Assembly (NCBI GenBank): GCA_030168595.1
Contig: CP115556.1
Span: 806,001 to 870,000, forward strand
DNA from: Methanomassiliicoccales archaeon LGM-DZ1
Lineage (GTDB): Archaea > Thermoplasmatota > Thermoplasmata > Methanomassiliicoccales > Methanomethylophilaceae
DNA: 64,000 bases
Direction: 5' to 3'
Shown here: in pieces, positions 8,779 to 17,563 of the stretch
Numbering within the stretch: position 1 is the stretch's first letter
Layout: every line of letters begins with the position of its first letter
Position numbers and translations under genes: made by a program
The notes under the pieces: generated by a model
Database searches by the model: none
Told to the model about the DNA's origin: nothing
What the model saw: only the letters and a program-made list of their open reading frames with translations

Positions 8779-9444
8779 ATGACCATGGCAGCGAAGGCCG
8801 ATGTCAAGGCAGTGAAGAAGAAGCTCTGGGAGGCCCAGGCCCGCGTCCTGGTGGAGAACCTGAGGGAGAGGCAGTTCGGAGCGGTCTATGCGGATACCGC
8901 TGAGGAAGCGGTCGAGAAGGCGCTGGCCATGATGCCCCCCAAATCATCCGTATCGTGGGGAGGGTCGATGACCATCGATGAGATCGGGCTCCTGGACAGG
9001 GTCAGGTCCGGGCCCTACAAGATCATCGATAGGGCGGAGGCGTCCACTCCCGAGGAGAAGGAGGAGCTCGTCCGCAGGGCGTTCTCCGTGGACTACTACC
9101 TCACAAGCTTCAACGGCATATCGATGGACGGGACCGTCTTCAACATCGACGGCACCGGCAACAGGGTCGCGGCCATAACCTACGGCCCGAGGAACGTCAT
9201 CGCCGTTGTCGGGATGAACAAGGTATGCAGGGACAGGGAAGGCGCCCTCATACGCGCCCAGGACACGGCCGCGGCGGCCAATGCCGCCAGGTTCGGCCTC
9301 GAGGACACCCTCTACACCGACAGGGACGTCACCGACGACACCCTGGTGACCGACTCGATCTGCAATTTCACCGAGCAGATGAGCTTCTGCCCCAAGAAAG
9401 GCAGAATCCAGGTCATCCTGGTCGGAGAGGAACTCGGTTTTTGA
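8779..9444 (+). CDS. LUD-domain protein (LutC/YkgG family)
   Basis: About 221 residues of the LUD fold, named after lactate utilisation proteins. Visible hallmarks are VSWGGSMTIDEIGLLDRV, the YYLTSFNGIS segment and GNRVAAITYGPRNVIAVVGMNKV. The first good ATG after the TATA-like GTTTTTATC is at 8779, about 25 bases downstream, consistent with a leaderless message. No LutA or LutB neighbour is present, so a role in lactate oxidation is not supported. The last 32 bases overlap the convergent PHP gene. Confidence 0.85.
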   Translation: MTMAAKADVKAVKKKLWEAQARVLVENLRERQFGAVYADTAEEAVEKALAMMPPKSSVSWGGSMTIDEIGLLDRVRSGPYKIIDRAEASTPEEKEELVRRAFSVDYYLTSFNGISMDGTVFNIDGTGNRVAAITYGPRNVIAVVGMNKVCRDREGALIRAQDTAAAANAARFGLEDTLYTDRDVTDDTLVTDSICNFTEQMSFCPKKGRIQVILVGEELGF

Positions 9445-10369
9445 AGCGGCCGAACTGGTCCTTCAGGACCTTCGCTCCCTTCTTCACCGAGCGGTGCAGG
9501 GAGCGCACTCCCGACTTGGTCTGGACATACGCCGCCGACGGGGCATGGCTCAGGAACCGGGCGAAGGACTCCGAGCCCATCATGACCTTCCTGGCGGCGG
9601 TCTTCTCCTCGCCGATCACCAAGCTCCTTCCGTCCTTTATGCCGTCGAGGAACTCCTCGCGGTCGGATGCCCTCACCGCTGTGACGACATTGCCGATTTC
9701 GTTCAGCATGTGCCCGTCGGTGCCGCCGGTGAACCCTATCCCGTAACGGGCCGCAGATTCCAAGGCGGCGAGGTTGCTCTCGCGGCTCATCCCGCTGCAT
9801 ATGACCTCGTAGGCATCGAGGCGGCGTGCGATGTCCTCACCGAGATAGCCTTTGCGGATGCATACCTCCACGCCCTTGTTGGTGCCGAAGTACCCCATTG
9901 GGTGCGCGGCGGAGACGACGCAGTGCCAGTCCTCCTCCTCGACAGTGTTCAGGAGGTCCTCCGTGGTGAACTTCCTGAGGGCCAGCCACGGGCACGCCTG
10001 CAGATTGGGGCGGATGTGGCGCTTCCAGAAATCCTGGAGGTCCCCGGCCTCGTAGAAATATACCAGCACATGGGGCCCGTCGGTGGTGCTGACCTCCATC
10101 CCCGGGACCACGAACACGTCCTCCCTGTCGGCGGCGCGCATGGCGCTGGAGATCAGATTGTGGTCGGTGACCGCGAACCCGGTGCCCCTCTTCCTCGCCA
10201 GGGCGACAGCATCCCCTATCTTGGTGAAGGAATCCGAGCAGTTGGTGTGGAAGTGCATGTCGGCGAACATGTACCCTTCTTCCTTCAGCTCGCGGTACAT
10301 GGGGGGCGAGAAGAGCACGCGCCCCCTCGCAGCGGCCGACAGGGTCAGCGCAGGCAGAGCCTTCTCCAT
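9413..10369 (-). CDS. PHP-domain metal-dependent phosphoesterase
   Basis: A 318-residue PHP-family protein. Metal-binding motifs are DMHFHTNCSD (about residue 38), the TDHN motif, and VPGMEVSTTDGPHVLVY. A late GGTDGHMLNEIG segment carries the last metal ligands. Related proteins hydrolyse phosphate esters such as nucleoside 3',5'-bisphosphate or histidinol phosphate; the substrate here is not known. Its start overlaps the 3' end of the deaminase gene by 25 bases, so the two are one transcription unit. Its own 3' end overlaps the LUD gene tail to tail. Confidence 0.83.
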   Translation of the reverse strand: MEKALPALTLSAAARGRVLFSPPMYRELKEEGYMFADMHFHTNCSDSFTKIGDAVALARKRGTGFAVTDHNLISSAMRAADREDVFVVPGMEVSTTDGPHVLVYFYEAGDLQDFWKRHIRPNLQACPWLALRKFTTEDLLNTVEEEDWHCVVSAAHPMGYFGTNKGVEVCIRKGYLGEDIARRLDAYEVICSGMSRESNLAALESAARYGIGFTGGTDGHMLNEIGNVVTAVRASDREEFLDGIKDGRSLVIGEEKTAARKVMMGSESFARFLSHAPSAAYVQTKSGVRSLHRSVKKGAKVLKDQFGRFKNRVPLRPG

Positions 10370-11634
10370 GCTTCCTCAGACTCCCCGACCAGGGCAGGAA
10401 CGTCCATGGTGGTGACCACCCTGTCGCGCACCACGATGTCGCCCTGGCACATGACGGTCTTCACATTGGCCTGGCTGAGGGAGTAGGCAAGGTTCGCGAT
10501 GATGTTCTCAGGCACCAGCGGCCTGAGGTTGGGCGCCTTGCCGTCCAGCACCACCAGGTCCGCGTACTTCCCCGGCTCTATGCTCCCTATCCTGTCGGAC
10601 ATGCCGACGGCCTTGGCGCCGTTGACTGTGACGATGTCGAGCAGCTCCTGGGCAGGGGTCACGGTCGGGTCCCACCTGCTGGCCTTCTGCAGGAGGCCCA
10701 GGGTCTTCATCTCCCCGATCATGTCGAGCGCGTTGTTGGTGGTGTTCCCGTCGGTGCCGAGCGATACATTGACCCCGTACTTGTCGAACTCGGGTATCGG
10801 GGCGACGCCTCCGGTGGCGAGCTTCATGTTGGAGCAGGGGCAGGACGATATGGACATGCCTGCCTCCCCCATGAGGCGGACCTCGTTCATAGTGAGCCAG
10901 GCGCTGTGGGCCGCGACGCCCCTGGGACCGAGGACGCCGATGCTGGAGAGCCATTCCGCAGGCCTCTTCCCGGTCTGCCTCTTGTGGGCGTTGACCTCGC
11001 CGCGGGTCTCGGAGAGATGGAAGTTCATGGGAGCCCCGGTCCTGTCGGAGAGCTCCTTCGCCTGCACACAGGTCTCCTCGTTGCATACATACACTCCCTG
11101 GAGGCCGACCCCCGGGATCACCTTGCGCTCGCCGGAGAACCGCTGGATGAAGCGGTCGCAGTTCTTCACCGGGTTGCCGTTCTGGGTCGTCTTGTCCTCA
11201 TCGAGGCAGCACCAGCACAGCACTCCGCGGATGCCGGCCTCCTGCGATGCTTTGGCTATGACGTCCTCGGAATAGTAGAGGTCCATGTACGTCGTCGTCC
11301 CGGACAGCATCATCTCGGCGGCGCCGATCTTGGTTCCGAGGGCCAGGTCGGCATCGGTCCTGTCGGCATCGATCTTGAACACCTTGGCCAGGAAATCGTC
11401 GAACGACAGGTCGTCTACGACGCCTTTCATGACGGACATGGCGATGTGCGTATGGGTGTTCACCAGGCCCGGGATGATGATATCGCCCGAGCAGTCGATC
11501 TCCTCATCGCCCGTCCCGTTGTACTTCCCGCCGGCCTGGACGATCTTCTCGCCCTCCACTGCGACATCGCCGCGGACGACCTCCCTGGCCGCGTTCTGAG
11601 TGACGATCCAGGCATCCCTGAAGACTGTGAGCAT
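10345..11634 (-). CDS. dadD: 5'-deoxyadenosine / MTA / SAH deaminase
   Basis: A 429-residue amidohydrolase of the TRZ/ATZ group. Metal and catalytic motifs are NTHTHIAMSVMKG (about residue 57), NFHLSETRGEV, GVAAHSAWLT and SLGTDGNTTNNALDM. Methanogen DadD deaminates 5'-deoxyadenosine, methylthioadenosine and S-adenosylhomocysteine, clearing the radical SAM by-product. The start ATG at 11634 begins the usual N-terminal strand. It heads an operon with the PHP gene. MtnA and a class II aldolase at 38428-40043 could process the resulting pentose. Confidence 0.88.
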   Translation of the reverse strand: MLTVFRDAWIVTQNAAREVVRGDVAVEGEKIVQAGGKYNGTGDEEIDCSGDIIIPGLVNTHTHIAMSVMKGVVDDLSFDDFLAKVFKIDADRTDADLALGTKIGAAEMMLSGTTTYMDLYYSEDVIAKASQEAGIRGVLCWCCLDEDKTTQNGNPVKNCDRFIQRFSGERKVIPGVGLQGVYVCNEETCVQAKELSDRTGAPMNFHLSETRGEVNAHKRQTGKRPAEWLSSIGVLGPRGVAAHSAWLTMNEVRLMGEAGMSISSCPCSNMKLATGGVAPIPEFDKYGVNVSLGTDGNTTNNALDMIGEMKTLGLLQKASRWDPTVTPAQELLDIVTVNGAKAVGMSDRIGSIEPGKYADLVVLDGKAPNLRPLVPENIIANLAYSLSQANVKTVMCQGDIVVRDRVVTTMDVPALVGESEEAWRRLCLR

Positions 11635-11745
11635 GCCCGTTAATCGCACGGCTGGTTTATAACGTGTGCGCTGACCTCTGGCACATCTTATCGGAACAGG
11701 CATTCGATACTCGGAAATAGGGCCGTGCGTTAACATCCGCTGACA

Positions 11746-12606
11746 ATGTTCCGCATCACTTTCCTGGGGACCGGAGGCGGCAGGCACACGACGATGTACC
11801 AGACGCGCTGCACAGGCGGCATGCTCATAGAGCACGGGGACCCGGCCAAGAGGCTGCATGTCGACCCGGGGCCAGGCGCGCTGACCCAGATGGCCCGCAT
11901 TCATTACGACCTCGGCACCACCGACTCGGTCATCATCTCCCACGCCCACCCGGACCACTATTCCGACGGACCGAGCGTGATAGAGGGGATGACACACGGC
12001 GGATGGGTGAAGCGCGGGCACATCTACGGGAGCCCGTCGGTGATCTCCGGAGCGGCCGGACTTGGGCCGACCCTCTCGAAATACCATCTGGGCCTCGCGG
12101 AAGGATATTCGTCCTTCGTCCCCGGCGATACCCTCGATGTGGACGGCATGAAGGTCGACATCTGCAGGGCGAGGCACAGCGACCCCACGAACGTCGGGTT
12201 CAGGTTCCATACTGAGAACGGCATCGTATCATACCTGAGCGATACCGAGTACGACGAGGAGATCGGCAGGCAGTACATGGGCTCCAGGGTGCTCATACTC
12301 CCGGTGACCACCCCGCATGATAACAAGATCCCCTGGCATATGTGCACAGACACAGCGGCTGAGATCTGCGCCCTCGTCAGACCGGAGCTTGCGGTGTTCA
12401 TCCACCTGGGCATCGTCATGATAGAGGAGGATCCGGAGAAGGAAGCCGCGATCTGCCAGGAGAGGTCCGGCGTCCGCACGGTGGCCGGCAGGGACCTGAT
12501 GACCCTCGACGTGGGCGAGAACATATCCTTGGGCGAGAGGCGGGCATACGACGGACGGGAGCCCTTCATACCTTCCTGGGCTCCGACCAGGCAGCGCCTC
12601 GTCTGA
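11746..12606 (+). CDS. MBL-fold metallohydrolase (RNase Z-like)
   Basis: A 286-residue metallo-beta-lactamase-fold protein. The opening FLGTGGGRHTTMYQTR and the SHAHPDHYSD metal motif (about residues 65-74) are clear, with YLSDTEYDE and a late HLGI supplying further ligands. The shape resembles RNase Z and PhnP phosphodiesterases, but no exosite arm is evident. It stands between the divergent dadD gene and the CCA enzyme, which hints at, but does not prove, a tRNA-processing role. Confidence 0.82.
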   Translation: MFRITFLGTGGGRHTTMYQTRCTGGMLIEHGDPAKRLHVDPGPGALTQMARIHYDLGTTDSVIISHAHPDHYSDGPSVIEGMTHGGWVKRGHIYGSPSVISGAAGLGPTLSKYHLGLAEGYSSFVPGDTLDVDGMKVDICRARHSDPTNVGFRFHTENGIVSYLSDTEYDEEIGRQYMGSRVLILPVTTPHDNKIPWHMCTDTAAEICALVRPELAVFIHLGIVMIEEDPEKEAAICQERSGVRTVAGRDLMTLDVGENISLGERRAYDGREPFIPSWAPTRQRLV

Positions 12607-12658
12607 ACGGCCCGGCGTTCAGGGATAATATTAAACCAAGCCGATTGATGCACAGCGC

Positions 12659-13987
12659 ATGAGCGTCGAGCAGGACGTGCTTAGGAAGATAAGGCCGACC
12701 GAGGAGGACCGTGCCCGCATCAAGAAGGCGGCGGACGACCTTCATGACGCCGTGCAGGCGTACATCGATAAAGAGGGCATCGATGCGGAGATCAGGTTCG
12801 CCGGCTCGTACTCCAAGGACACCTATCTCGCGGACCCCGATATCGACCTGTTCGTCATGTTCCCGCCGTCGCTGCCCAGGGAGGACCTCGTCCGCATAGG
12901 CCTCAAGATGGGCGAGGACGTGCTTCACGGCGAAAGGATGTTCGCCGAGCACCCCTACACCACCGGGAAGTACGAGGGGGTGGACGTGGACCTCGTCCCC
13001 TGCTACCACCTTGACGGGCTGGACCGCATACAGTCGGCCGTCGACCGCACCCCGTTCCATACCCAGTTCATCCTCGACAACATGAGCCTGGGCCAGAGGG
13101 ACGAGGTCAGGCTCCTCAAGAAGTTCATGAAGGGAATCGGGGCCTACGGGGCCGAGCCCAACACCCGCGGGTTCTCCGGCTACCTGTGCGAGCTGCTGAT
13201 CATCAAATACGGGTCCTTCGACGGCGTGCTGCAGGCCGCGGCCTCCGATTGGAAGGAAGGGACCTCCATCGAGATCAAAGAGCGCGGACCCCCTATGATC
13301 GGTCCCCTGATCGTCTACGACCCCGTGGACAAGAAGCGCAACGTCGCCTCCGCCGTCCATCTCGACACCCTCGCCCTGTTCATCACGGCGGCCAAGGACT
13401 ACCTGGCGAAGCCGTCCGAGAGGTTCTTCTTCCCTGTCGAGAGGAAGCCCCTGAGCGCCGATATGCTCGACGAGATCGCTTCCGTGCACGGTTCCAGGAT
13501 ACTCACCGTCACGTTCCGCAGGCCCGATGTCATCGAGGAGAACCTCTGGTCCCAGCTCTGGAAGACCCAGTACGCCCTGGCCAAGAAGCTCGATGATTTC
13601 GACTTCAACGTCCTGAGGGCCGTCCACGGCCTGGAGAACGACACGATGACGATCGCGTTCGAGCTCGACCGCGACGTGCTCTCGAAGACCTACAAGCACA
13701 TCGGCCCGCCGGTCTGGGTCAAGGCCGCCGACGGTTTCCTCCAGAAATGGAAGAACAGCGAGTACGGAGCGCCGTTCATCGAGGACGGGTCGTGGTGCGT
13801 GATCGCGGAGAGGATGTACTTCTCGGCGGTCGAGATGCTTCAGGAGGAGGCGTCCCTCGCAGGCATCGGCAGGGAGATGGACCCGGAGACCATGAAGATC
13901 AGGGGCCATGCGGAGTCCATCGAGGAAGGCGACAGGGCCCTCCTGACCGAGCTCATGGACCCCATGCTCCCCTGGAAGGCCGAGTGA
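12659..13987 (+). CDS. cca: CCA tRNA nucleotidyltransferase, archaeal class I
   Basis: This 442-residue enzyme adds or repairs the CCA end of tRNAs. The nucleotidyltransferase signature FAGSYSKDTYLADPDIDLFV is at about residue 47, and VDVDLVPCYHL supplies the third carboxylate. The middle (NTRGFSGYLCELLIIKYG) and the long tail match archaeal class I enzymes. A TATA-like AATATTAAAC lies about 25 bases before the ATG. Two of the tRNA genes in this window lack an encoded CCA and need this enzyme. Confidence 0.95.
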   Translation: MSVEQDVLRKIRPTEEDRARIKKAADDLHDAVQAYIDKEGIDAEIRFAGSYSKDTYLADPDIDLFVMFPPSLPREDLVRIGLKMGEDVLHGERMFAEHPYTTGKYEGVDVDLVPCYHLDGLDRIQSAVDRTPFHTQFILDNMSLGQRDEVRLLKKFMKGIGAYGAEPNTRGFSGYLCELLIIKYGSFDGVLQAAASDWKEGTSIEIKERGPPMIGPLIVYDPVDKKRNVASAVHLDTLALFITAAKDYLAKPSERFFFPVERKPLSADMLDEIASVHGSRILTVTFRRPDVIEENLWSQLWKTQYALAKKLDDFDFNVLRAVHGLENDTMTIAFELDRDVLSKTYKHIGPPVWVKAADGFLQKWKNSEYGAPFIEDGSWCVIAERMYFSAVEMLQEEASLAGIGREMDPETMKIRGHAESIEEGDRALLTELMDPMLPWKAE

Positions 13988-14065
13988 CCGGCCTTCCGAG
14001 ATATTCCTGCAGGCCCGGCAGATCATTCGGGCCGTGCAAAGGAACAAACAGAAAATTATCAGATA

Positions 14066-14100
14066 AAAATTAAAAAAAAGCCGGGGGACAGGGCCCCCGT
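14066..14100 (-). terminator. Hairpin plus U-tract terminator
   Basis: Read on the minus strand, a GGGGG/CCCCC stem (14083-14098) is followed by eight T then AATTTTT. It lies directly after the stop of the small membrane protein gene at 14114. The CCA gene converges from the other side. Confidence 0.6.
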
Positions 14101-14113
14101 CCAGTAAAGCGCC

Positions 14114-14485
14114 TCAGTCGAACGGGGCGTTGATGAAGACGATGCAGACACCGAGGGCCAGGATCAGGAATATCAGATAATCTACTGCCAGGCTCTTCCC
14201 GTCCATGAGGTCGACCCTTATCCCGAGCGCGCGGTAGAACTTCTTCATGACGGCCACGAACGCGAAGACGATGACCGTGCAGACCGCTGTCGCCACAGTA
14301 TCGTCGAGCGCCTTGCAGATGAAGGATGCGATCACTCCGATGATGACGGCGAAAACGATGGTGATCAAGAGGACCTTGGAAGAGTATATCGACTTCAGGA
14401 TGAACTCCTTCTCGTCGAAGTCGCTGGGGGTGAAGCTGTACTCCTCCTCCTGCTGTTCCTTGACTAGATGCCTCTTCTTTGCCAT
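14114..14485 (-). CDS. Small membrane protein with three transmembrane segments
   Basis: I do not recognise this 123-residue protein. A charged N-terminus (MAKKRHLVKEQQEEEYSF) precedes hydrophobic segments at about residues 40-60, 65-82 and 100-120. The ATG at 14485 is preceded by GGAGG five bases away; an upstream ATG at 14497 lies inside that site, so I chose the inner one. A palindromic TATA-like box (TATAAATTTATA, 14511-14522) sits just upstream. It is divergent from radA and could share that promoter region. Confidence 0.65.
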   Translation of the reverse strand: MAKKRHLVKEQQEEEYSFTPSDFDEKEFILKSIYSSKVLLITIVFAVIIGVIASFICKALDDTVATAVCTVIVFAFVAVMKKFYRALGIRVDLMDGKSLAVDYLIFLILALGVCIVFINAPFD

Positions 14486-14536
14486 TGCGCCCTCCATCCT
14501 TCCTTTGCTTATAAATTTATAGCAGTCGTCCCGGAA

Positions 14537-14727
14537 CCTCAGAATCGGTCAGAATCGGCCGTTCCCGATTCTGAGGATTATTCTTTTTATTACTATTTTA
14601 AAGTAATTTTAACCTGTCTGATGCTTCCGATTTATAAATGATTTTAATTACTTATTATATGATATTCTTTTAATAATAAAGTGACCCAGCTATCAGTTTC
14701 GGTCAGAATCGGATATCCCCCGATTCC
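14537..14727. promoter_or_regulatory. Repeated operator-like motif upstream of radA
   Basis: TCAGAATCGG occurs at 14539-14548, 14549-14558 and 14703-14712. Two copies have matching inverted arms: CCTCAGAATCGG at 14537 pairs with CCGATTCTGAGG at 14565-14576, and GAATCGG at 14706 pairs with CCGATTC at 14720-14726. The space between is very AT-rich. The TATA-like CTTAAATACC for radA follows at 14729. The arrangement suggests a regulator-binding region for radA, the small membrane gene, or both. Confidence 0.5.
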
Positions 14728-14770
14728 GCTTAAATACCAAATCCGTGTAATGAGAATCGAAGTGATTCGA

Positions 14771-15712
14771 ATGGCTGAGAAGACCCTTGAGGACATTCCC
14801 GGAGTAGGCCCCGCGATCGCAGACAAGCTTCGCGAGTCTGGATACAATGACGTCATGACCGTGGCGGTCGCGGCGCCCAAGGACCTCGCAGAAGCATGCG
14901 AGATCGGCGACAAGAAGGCGATGGACATCATCGAGGGCGCGAAGCTGGTCGCGGACATCGGCGGCTTCGAGACCGGTGACGTCATCCAGCAGAGAAGGTC
15001 TGCGGTGACCAAGCTGACCACCGGGTCGAAGGCGTTCGACGACCTGCTCGGAGGAGGCCTCGAGAGCCAGGCCATCACCGAGTTCTACGGAGAGTTCGGA
15101 AGCTGCAAGACGCAGGTGTGCTTCCAGCTTGCCGTCAACGCCACGCTGCCTGAGGACAGGGGAGGACTGGACAGCGATGTAATCATCATCGACTCCGAGA
15201 ACACTTTCAGGCCCGAGAGGATCGTCCAGATGTGCAATTTCCTGGGAGTGGACCCTGAGGAGACCCTGAAGAGGATCCATGTCGCCCGCGCGTTCAACTC
15301 CCAGCACCAGGTGCTGCTCGTCGACAAGGCAATGGAGCTCGCCAAGGAGGTCAAGGTAAGGCTGCTGATCGTCGACTCCCTCACCTCGCACTTCAGGTCC
15401 GAGTACCTCGGAAGAGGGGCCCTCGCGGAGAGGCAGCAGATCCTCAACCGCCACATGCACGACCTGCTGAACTTCGCCACCGTGAACAACGCCGTCATCG
15501 CCGTGACCAACCAGGTCGCGTCCAAGCCCGATGCGTTCTTCGGCGACCCAACCAGGCCCATCGGCGGCAATGTCGTCGGCCATACCGCGACATTCCGTGT
15601 CTACCTGAGGAAGGGAAAGGCCGGCAAGAGGATAGCCAGGCTCGTCGACTCGCCCAACATGCCTGAGGGCGAGGCCGTCTTCATGGTCACCGAAAACGGT
15701 ATTACCGACTGA
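14771..15712 (+). CDS. radA: DNA repair and recombination protein RadA
   Basis: This 313-residue RecA/Rad51-family recombinase forms filaments on single-stranded DNA for strand exchange. The N-terminal helix-hairpin-helix domain ([19 protein letters not shown]) leads to the ATPase core. Walker A reads GEFGSCKTQ at residues 107-115, and Walker B is [15 protein letters not shown]. The sequence ARAFNSQHQ and the C-terminal L2/ATP-cap region ([13 protein letters not shown]) are normal. Odd point: residue 112 is Cys (TGC at 15104) where RadA usually has Gly. The ATG at 14771 gives the standard N-terminus. Confidence 0.95.
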   Translation: MAEKTLEDIPGVGPAIADKLRESGYNDVMTVAVAAPKDLAEACEIGDKKAMDIIEGAKLVADIGGFETGDVIQQRRSAVTKLTTGSKAFDDLLGGGLESQAITEFYGEFGSCKTQVCFQLAVNATLPEDRGGLDSDVIIIDSENTFRPERIVQMCNFLGVDPEETLKRIHVARAFNSQHQVLLVDKAMELAKEVKVRLLIVDSLTSHFRSEYLGRGALAERQQILNRHMHDLLNFATVNNAVIAVTNQVASKPDAFFGDPTRPIGGNVVGHTATFRVYLRKGKAGKRIARLVDSPNMPEGEAVFMVTENGITD

Positions 15713-15727
15713 CCCAGTTGGCCATCC

Positions 15728-16726
15728 GTGAAAAGGAGATTCCTCTTCGAGCTCCTCGGAGAGCTGGGCGACATGCCCCGCGACGAGGTGCTTCAGACCA
15801 TCCGCACCGAGACTGACGGAGACTGCCTGACGGTCTCCGCCGGCCCCGGCTATGTTGTTTCGGAGTTCCCGGAGGAGAGATTCTCCGACATATGCTCCAG
15901 GCTCGCACTGGCTCATTCGGCCGGAAGATACCTGTGCTCGGTCGATCCGGGCGATTTCGGCCCCCTTGGGAACGCAGATATGCCCGAGGGGACGTTCGCC
16001 GTCCGCCACATACGCTTCAAGGGCTTCATGCCGGACGTCGATTCGCAGAAGATGGTCCGCGAGGCCGGCGCAGTGCTGTCCAGGAAGAACGATGTGAACC
16101 TGAAGCACCCCGACATCACCGTCGGGATGCTGATGACCGACCGGCTCCACCTGTTCATACGCGACAGGGTCTTCGACGCCGACCTGCTGAGAGAGCGCAA
16201 GGTCAGCGAGAGGCCCTTCTTCTCGCCGATATCCCTGCATCCGAAATATGCCAGGGCATTGATCAATCTGACCGGGGTCAGAAGGGGGGGAACTGTCCTC
16301 GACCCGTTCTGCGGAACAGGCGGCATCGTCATCGAGGCCGCTGAAATGGGCATGAAGGCCATCGCCTCCGACTTCGACCCGGAGATGGTGGCCGGCACCA
16401 GGGAGAACCTCGAATACTATCATCTCCCGCTCCATGACTTCGAGACCATCGATATCGGCGACATACCGGAAAGGTTCAGCGACATCGATGCGATCGCCTG
16501 CGATCCCCCGTACGGGAGGTCCACGAAGACCGGCGGGGAGAACGTGGACCACATTTACGCGAGGGCCCTCGAGGCCTTCCCGAAGGTGCTGTCCCAGGAA
16601 GGCAGGGCGGGCGTGGTCCTGCCCCACGTGTACGATAACCCGTACATGAGGCTGCAGAAAGTTTACGAGCAGTATGTCCACGGTTCGCTGTCCAGGTTCT
16701 ACCACATCTACGTGCGCCAGTTATAA
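15728..16726 (+). CDS. trmG10: tRNA (guanine(10)-N2)-dimethyltransferase
   Basis: A 332-residue enzyme that methylates G10 in tRNA. The N-terminal THUMP-like region is followed by a Rossmann methyltransferase domain: TVLDPFCGTGGIVIEAAEMG is the SAM site and CDPPYGRST is the amino-methylation motif IV. The GTG at 15728 follows the radA stop by 15 bases. It ends in TAA. The close spacing to radA and ubiA suggests one transcription unit. Confidence 0.9.
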   Translation: MKRRFLFELLGELGDMPRDEVLQTIRTETDGDCLTVSAGPGYVVSEFPEERFSDICSRLALAHSAGRYLCSVDPGDFGPLGNADMPEGTFAVRHIRFKGFMPDVDSQKMVREAGAVLSRKNDVNLKHPDITVGMLMTDRLHLFIRDRVFDADLLRERKVSERPFFSPISLHPKYARALINLTGVRRGGTVLDPFCGTGGIVIEAAEMGMKAIASDFDPEMVAGTRENLEYYHLPLHDFETIDIGDIPERFSDIDAIACDPPYGRSTKTGGENVDHIYARALEAFPKVLSQEGRAGVVLPHVYDNPYMRLQKVYEQYVHGSLSRFYHIYVRQL

Positions 16727-16750
16727 TAGGGGGGCTGATATTCAACGAAC

Positions 16751-17563
16751 GTGAACAAGTATCTCCGCCTGTTCAGGTTCGGGAACGGCCTGATGGGTGC
16801 GCTCGGCACCCTGATCGCGTGCTTCATCGCGATGGGCTCCGATATCGCGGACAATGCGTTCGATGTGGCAGTCGCCTGCATACTGGTGATAATCTTCGTC
16901 GCCGGCGGGAACTCCCTGAACGACAGCATCGACTGGGAGATAGACAAAACCGCCCATCCCGACCGCCCCATACCCAAGGGCGAGATAACCCCGCGGACTG
17001 CGCACATCTGCGGGATCGGAGGGCTGGCCCTCTCTGTGGCCATATCATTCGCCCTGAACCTCGGGACCGTTATCACCGTGGCGGTATGCGCGGTCCTGAT
17101 GTACTCATACGAGACTCTTCTCAAGCAGAGAGGGTTCGTGGGCAACCTCTGCATCGCGGTCCTCACCGGCCTGATCTTCATCTTCGGAGGCGCCGTCGCA
17201 GACGACTATTCCAACGTCTGGATCCTTGCGATCCTCGCGTTCATCGTCTCCGTCGGCAGGGAGATCGCCAAGGACATCGAGGATGAGGATTCGGACGCCG
17301 GAAGCAGGAGGACCCTGCCGATGATTATCGGGAACAGGAAAGCGGCCGCCGTGGCCGCGGCGTTCTTCATCATCGGCCCTGTTCTCAGCTTCGTCCCCTT
17401 CGCCTGCGACACGTTCGGCATCGGGTACCTTTTCGTCATCGTCCCCGATGCAATATTTATCTACTGCGCGTACAGTGTGTTCAGAGACGCACACAAGACT
17501 GAGAAGCTGGCGAAAATCGCCATGTTCGCCGCGCTTATCGCCTTCATAGTGGGAGTGCTGTGA
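16751..17563 (+). CDS. DGGGP synthase (UbiA-family geranylgeranyltransferase)
   Basis: This membrane prenyltransferase adds the second geranylgeranyl chain to GGGP, making digeranylgeranylglyceryl phosphate for archaeal lipids. It has about eight transmembrane segments. The first Asp-rich motif is NSLNDSIDWEIDKTAHPDRP (residues about 54-73), and the second is AKDIEDEDSDAGSRRTLP. The GTG at 16751 starts right before the first helix. The gene for the preceding enzyme, GGGP synthase, overlaps its stop codon, so both lipid steps are coupled. Confidence 0.93.
   Translation: MNKYLRLFRFGNGLMGALGTLIACFIAMGSDIADNAFDVAVACILVIIFVAGGNSLNDSIDWEIDKTAHPDRPIPKGEITPRTAHICGIGGLALSVAISFALNLGTVITVAVCAVLMYSYETLLKQRGFVGNLCIAVLTGLIFIFGGAVADDYSNVWILAILAFIVSVGREIAKDIEDEDSDAGSRRTLPMIIGNRKAAAVAAAFFIIGPVLSFVPFACDTFGIGYLFVIVPDAIFIYCAYSVFRDAHKTEKLAKIAMFAALIAFIVGVL

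Noticed and set aside
14693-16705. Long antisense frame opposite radA and trmG10
   Set aside because: Same GC artefact. Both sense genes are certain.
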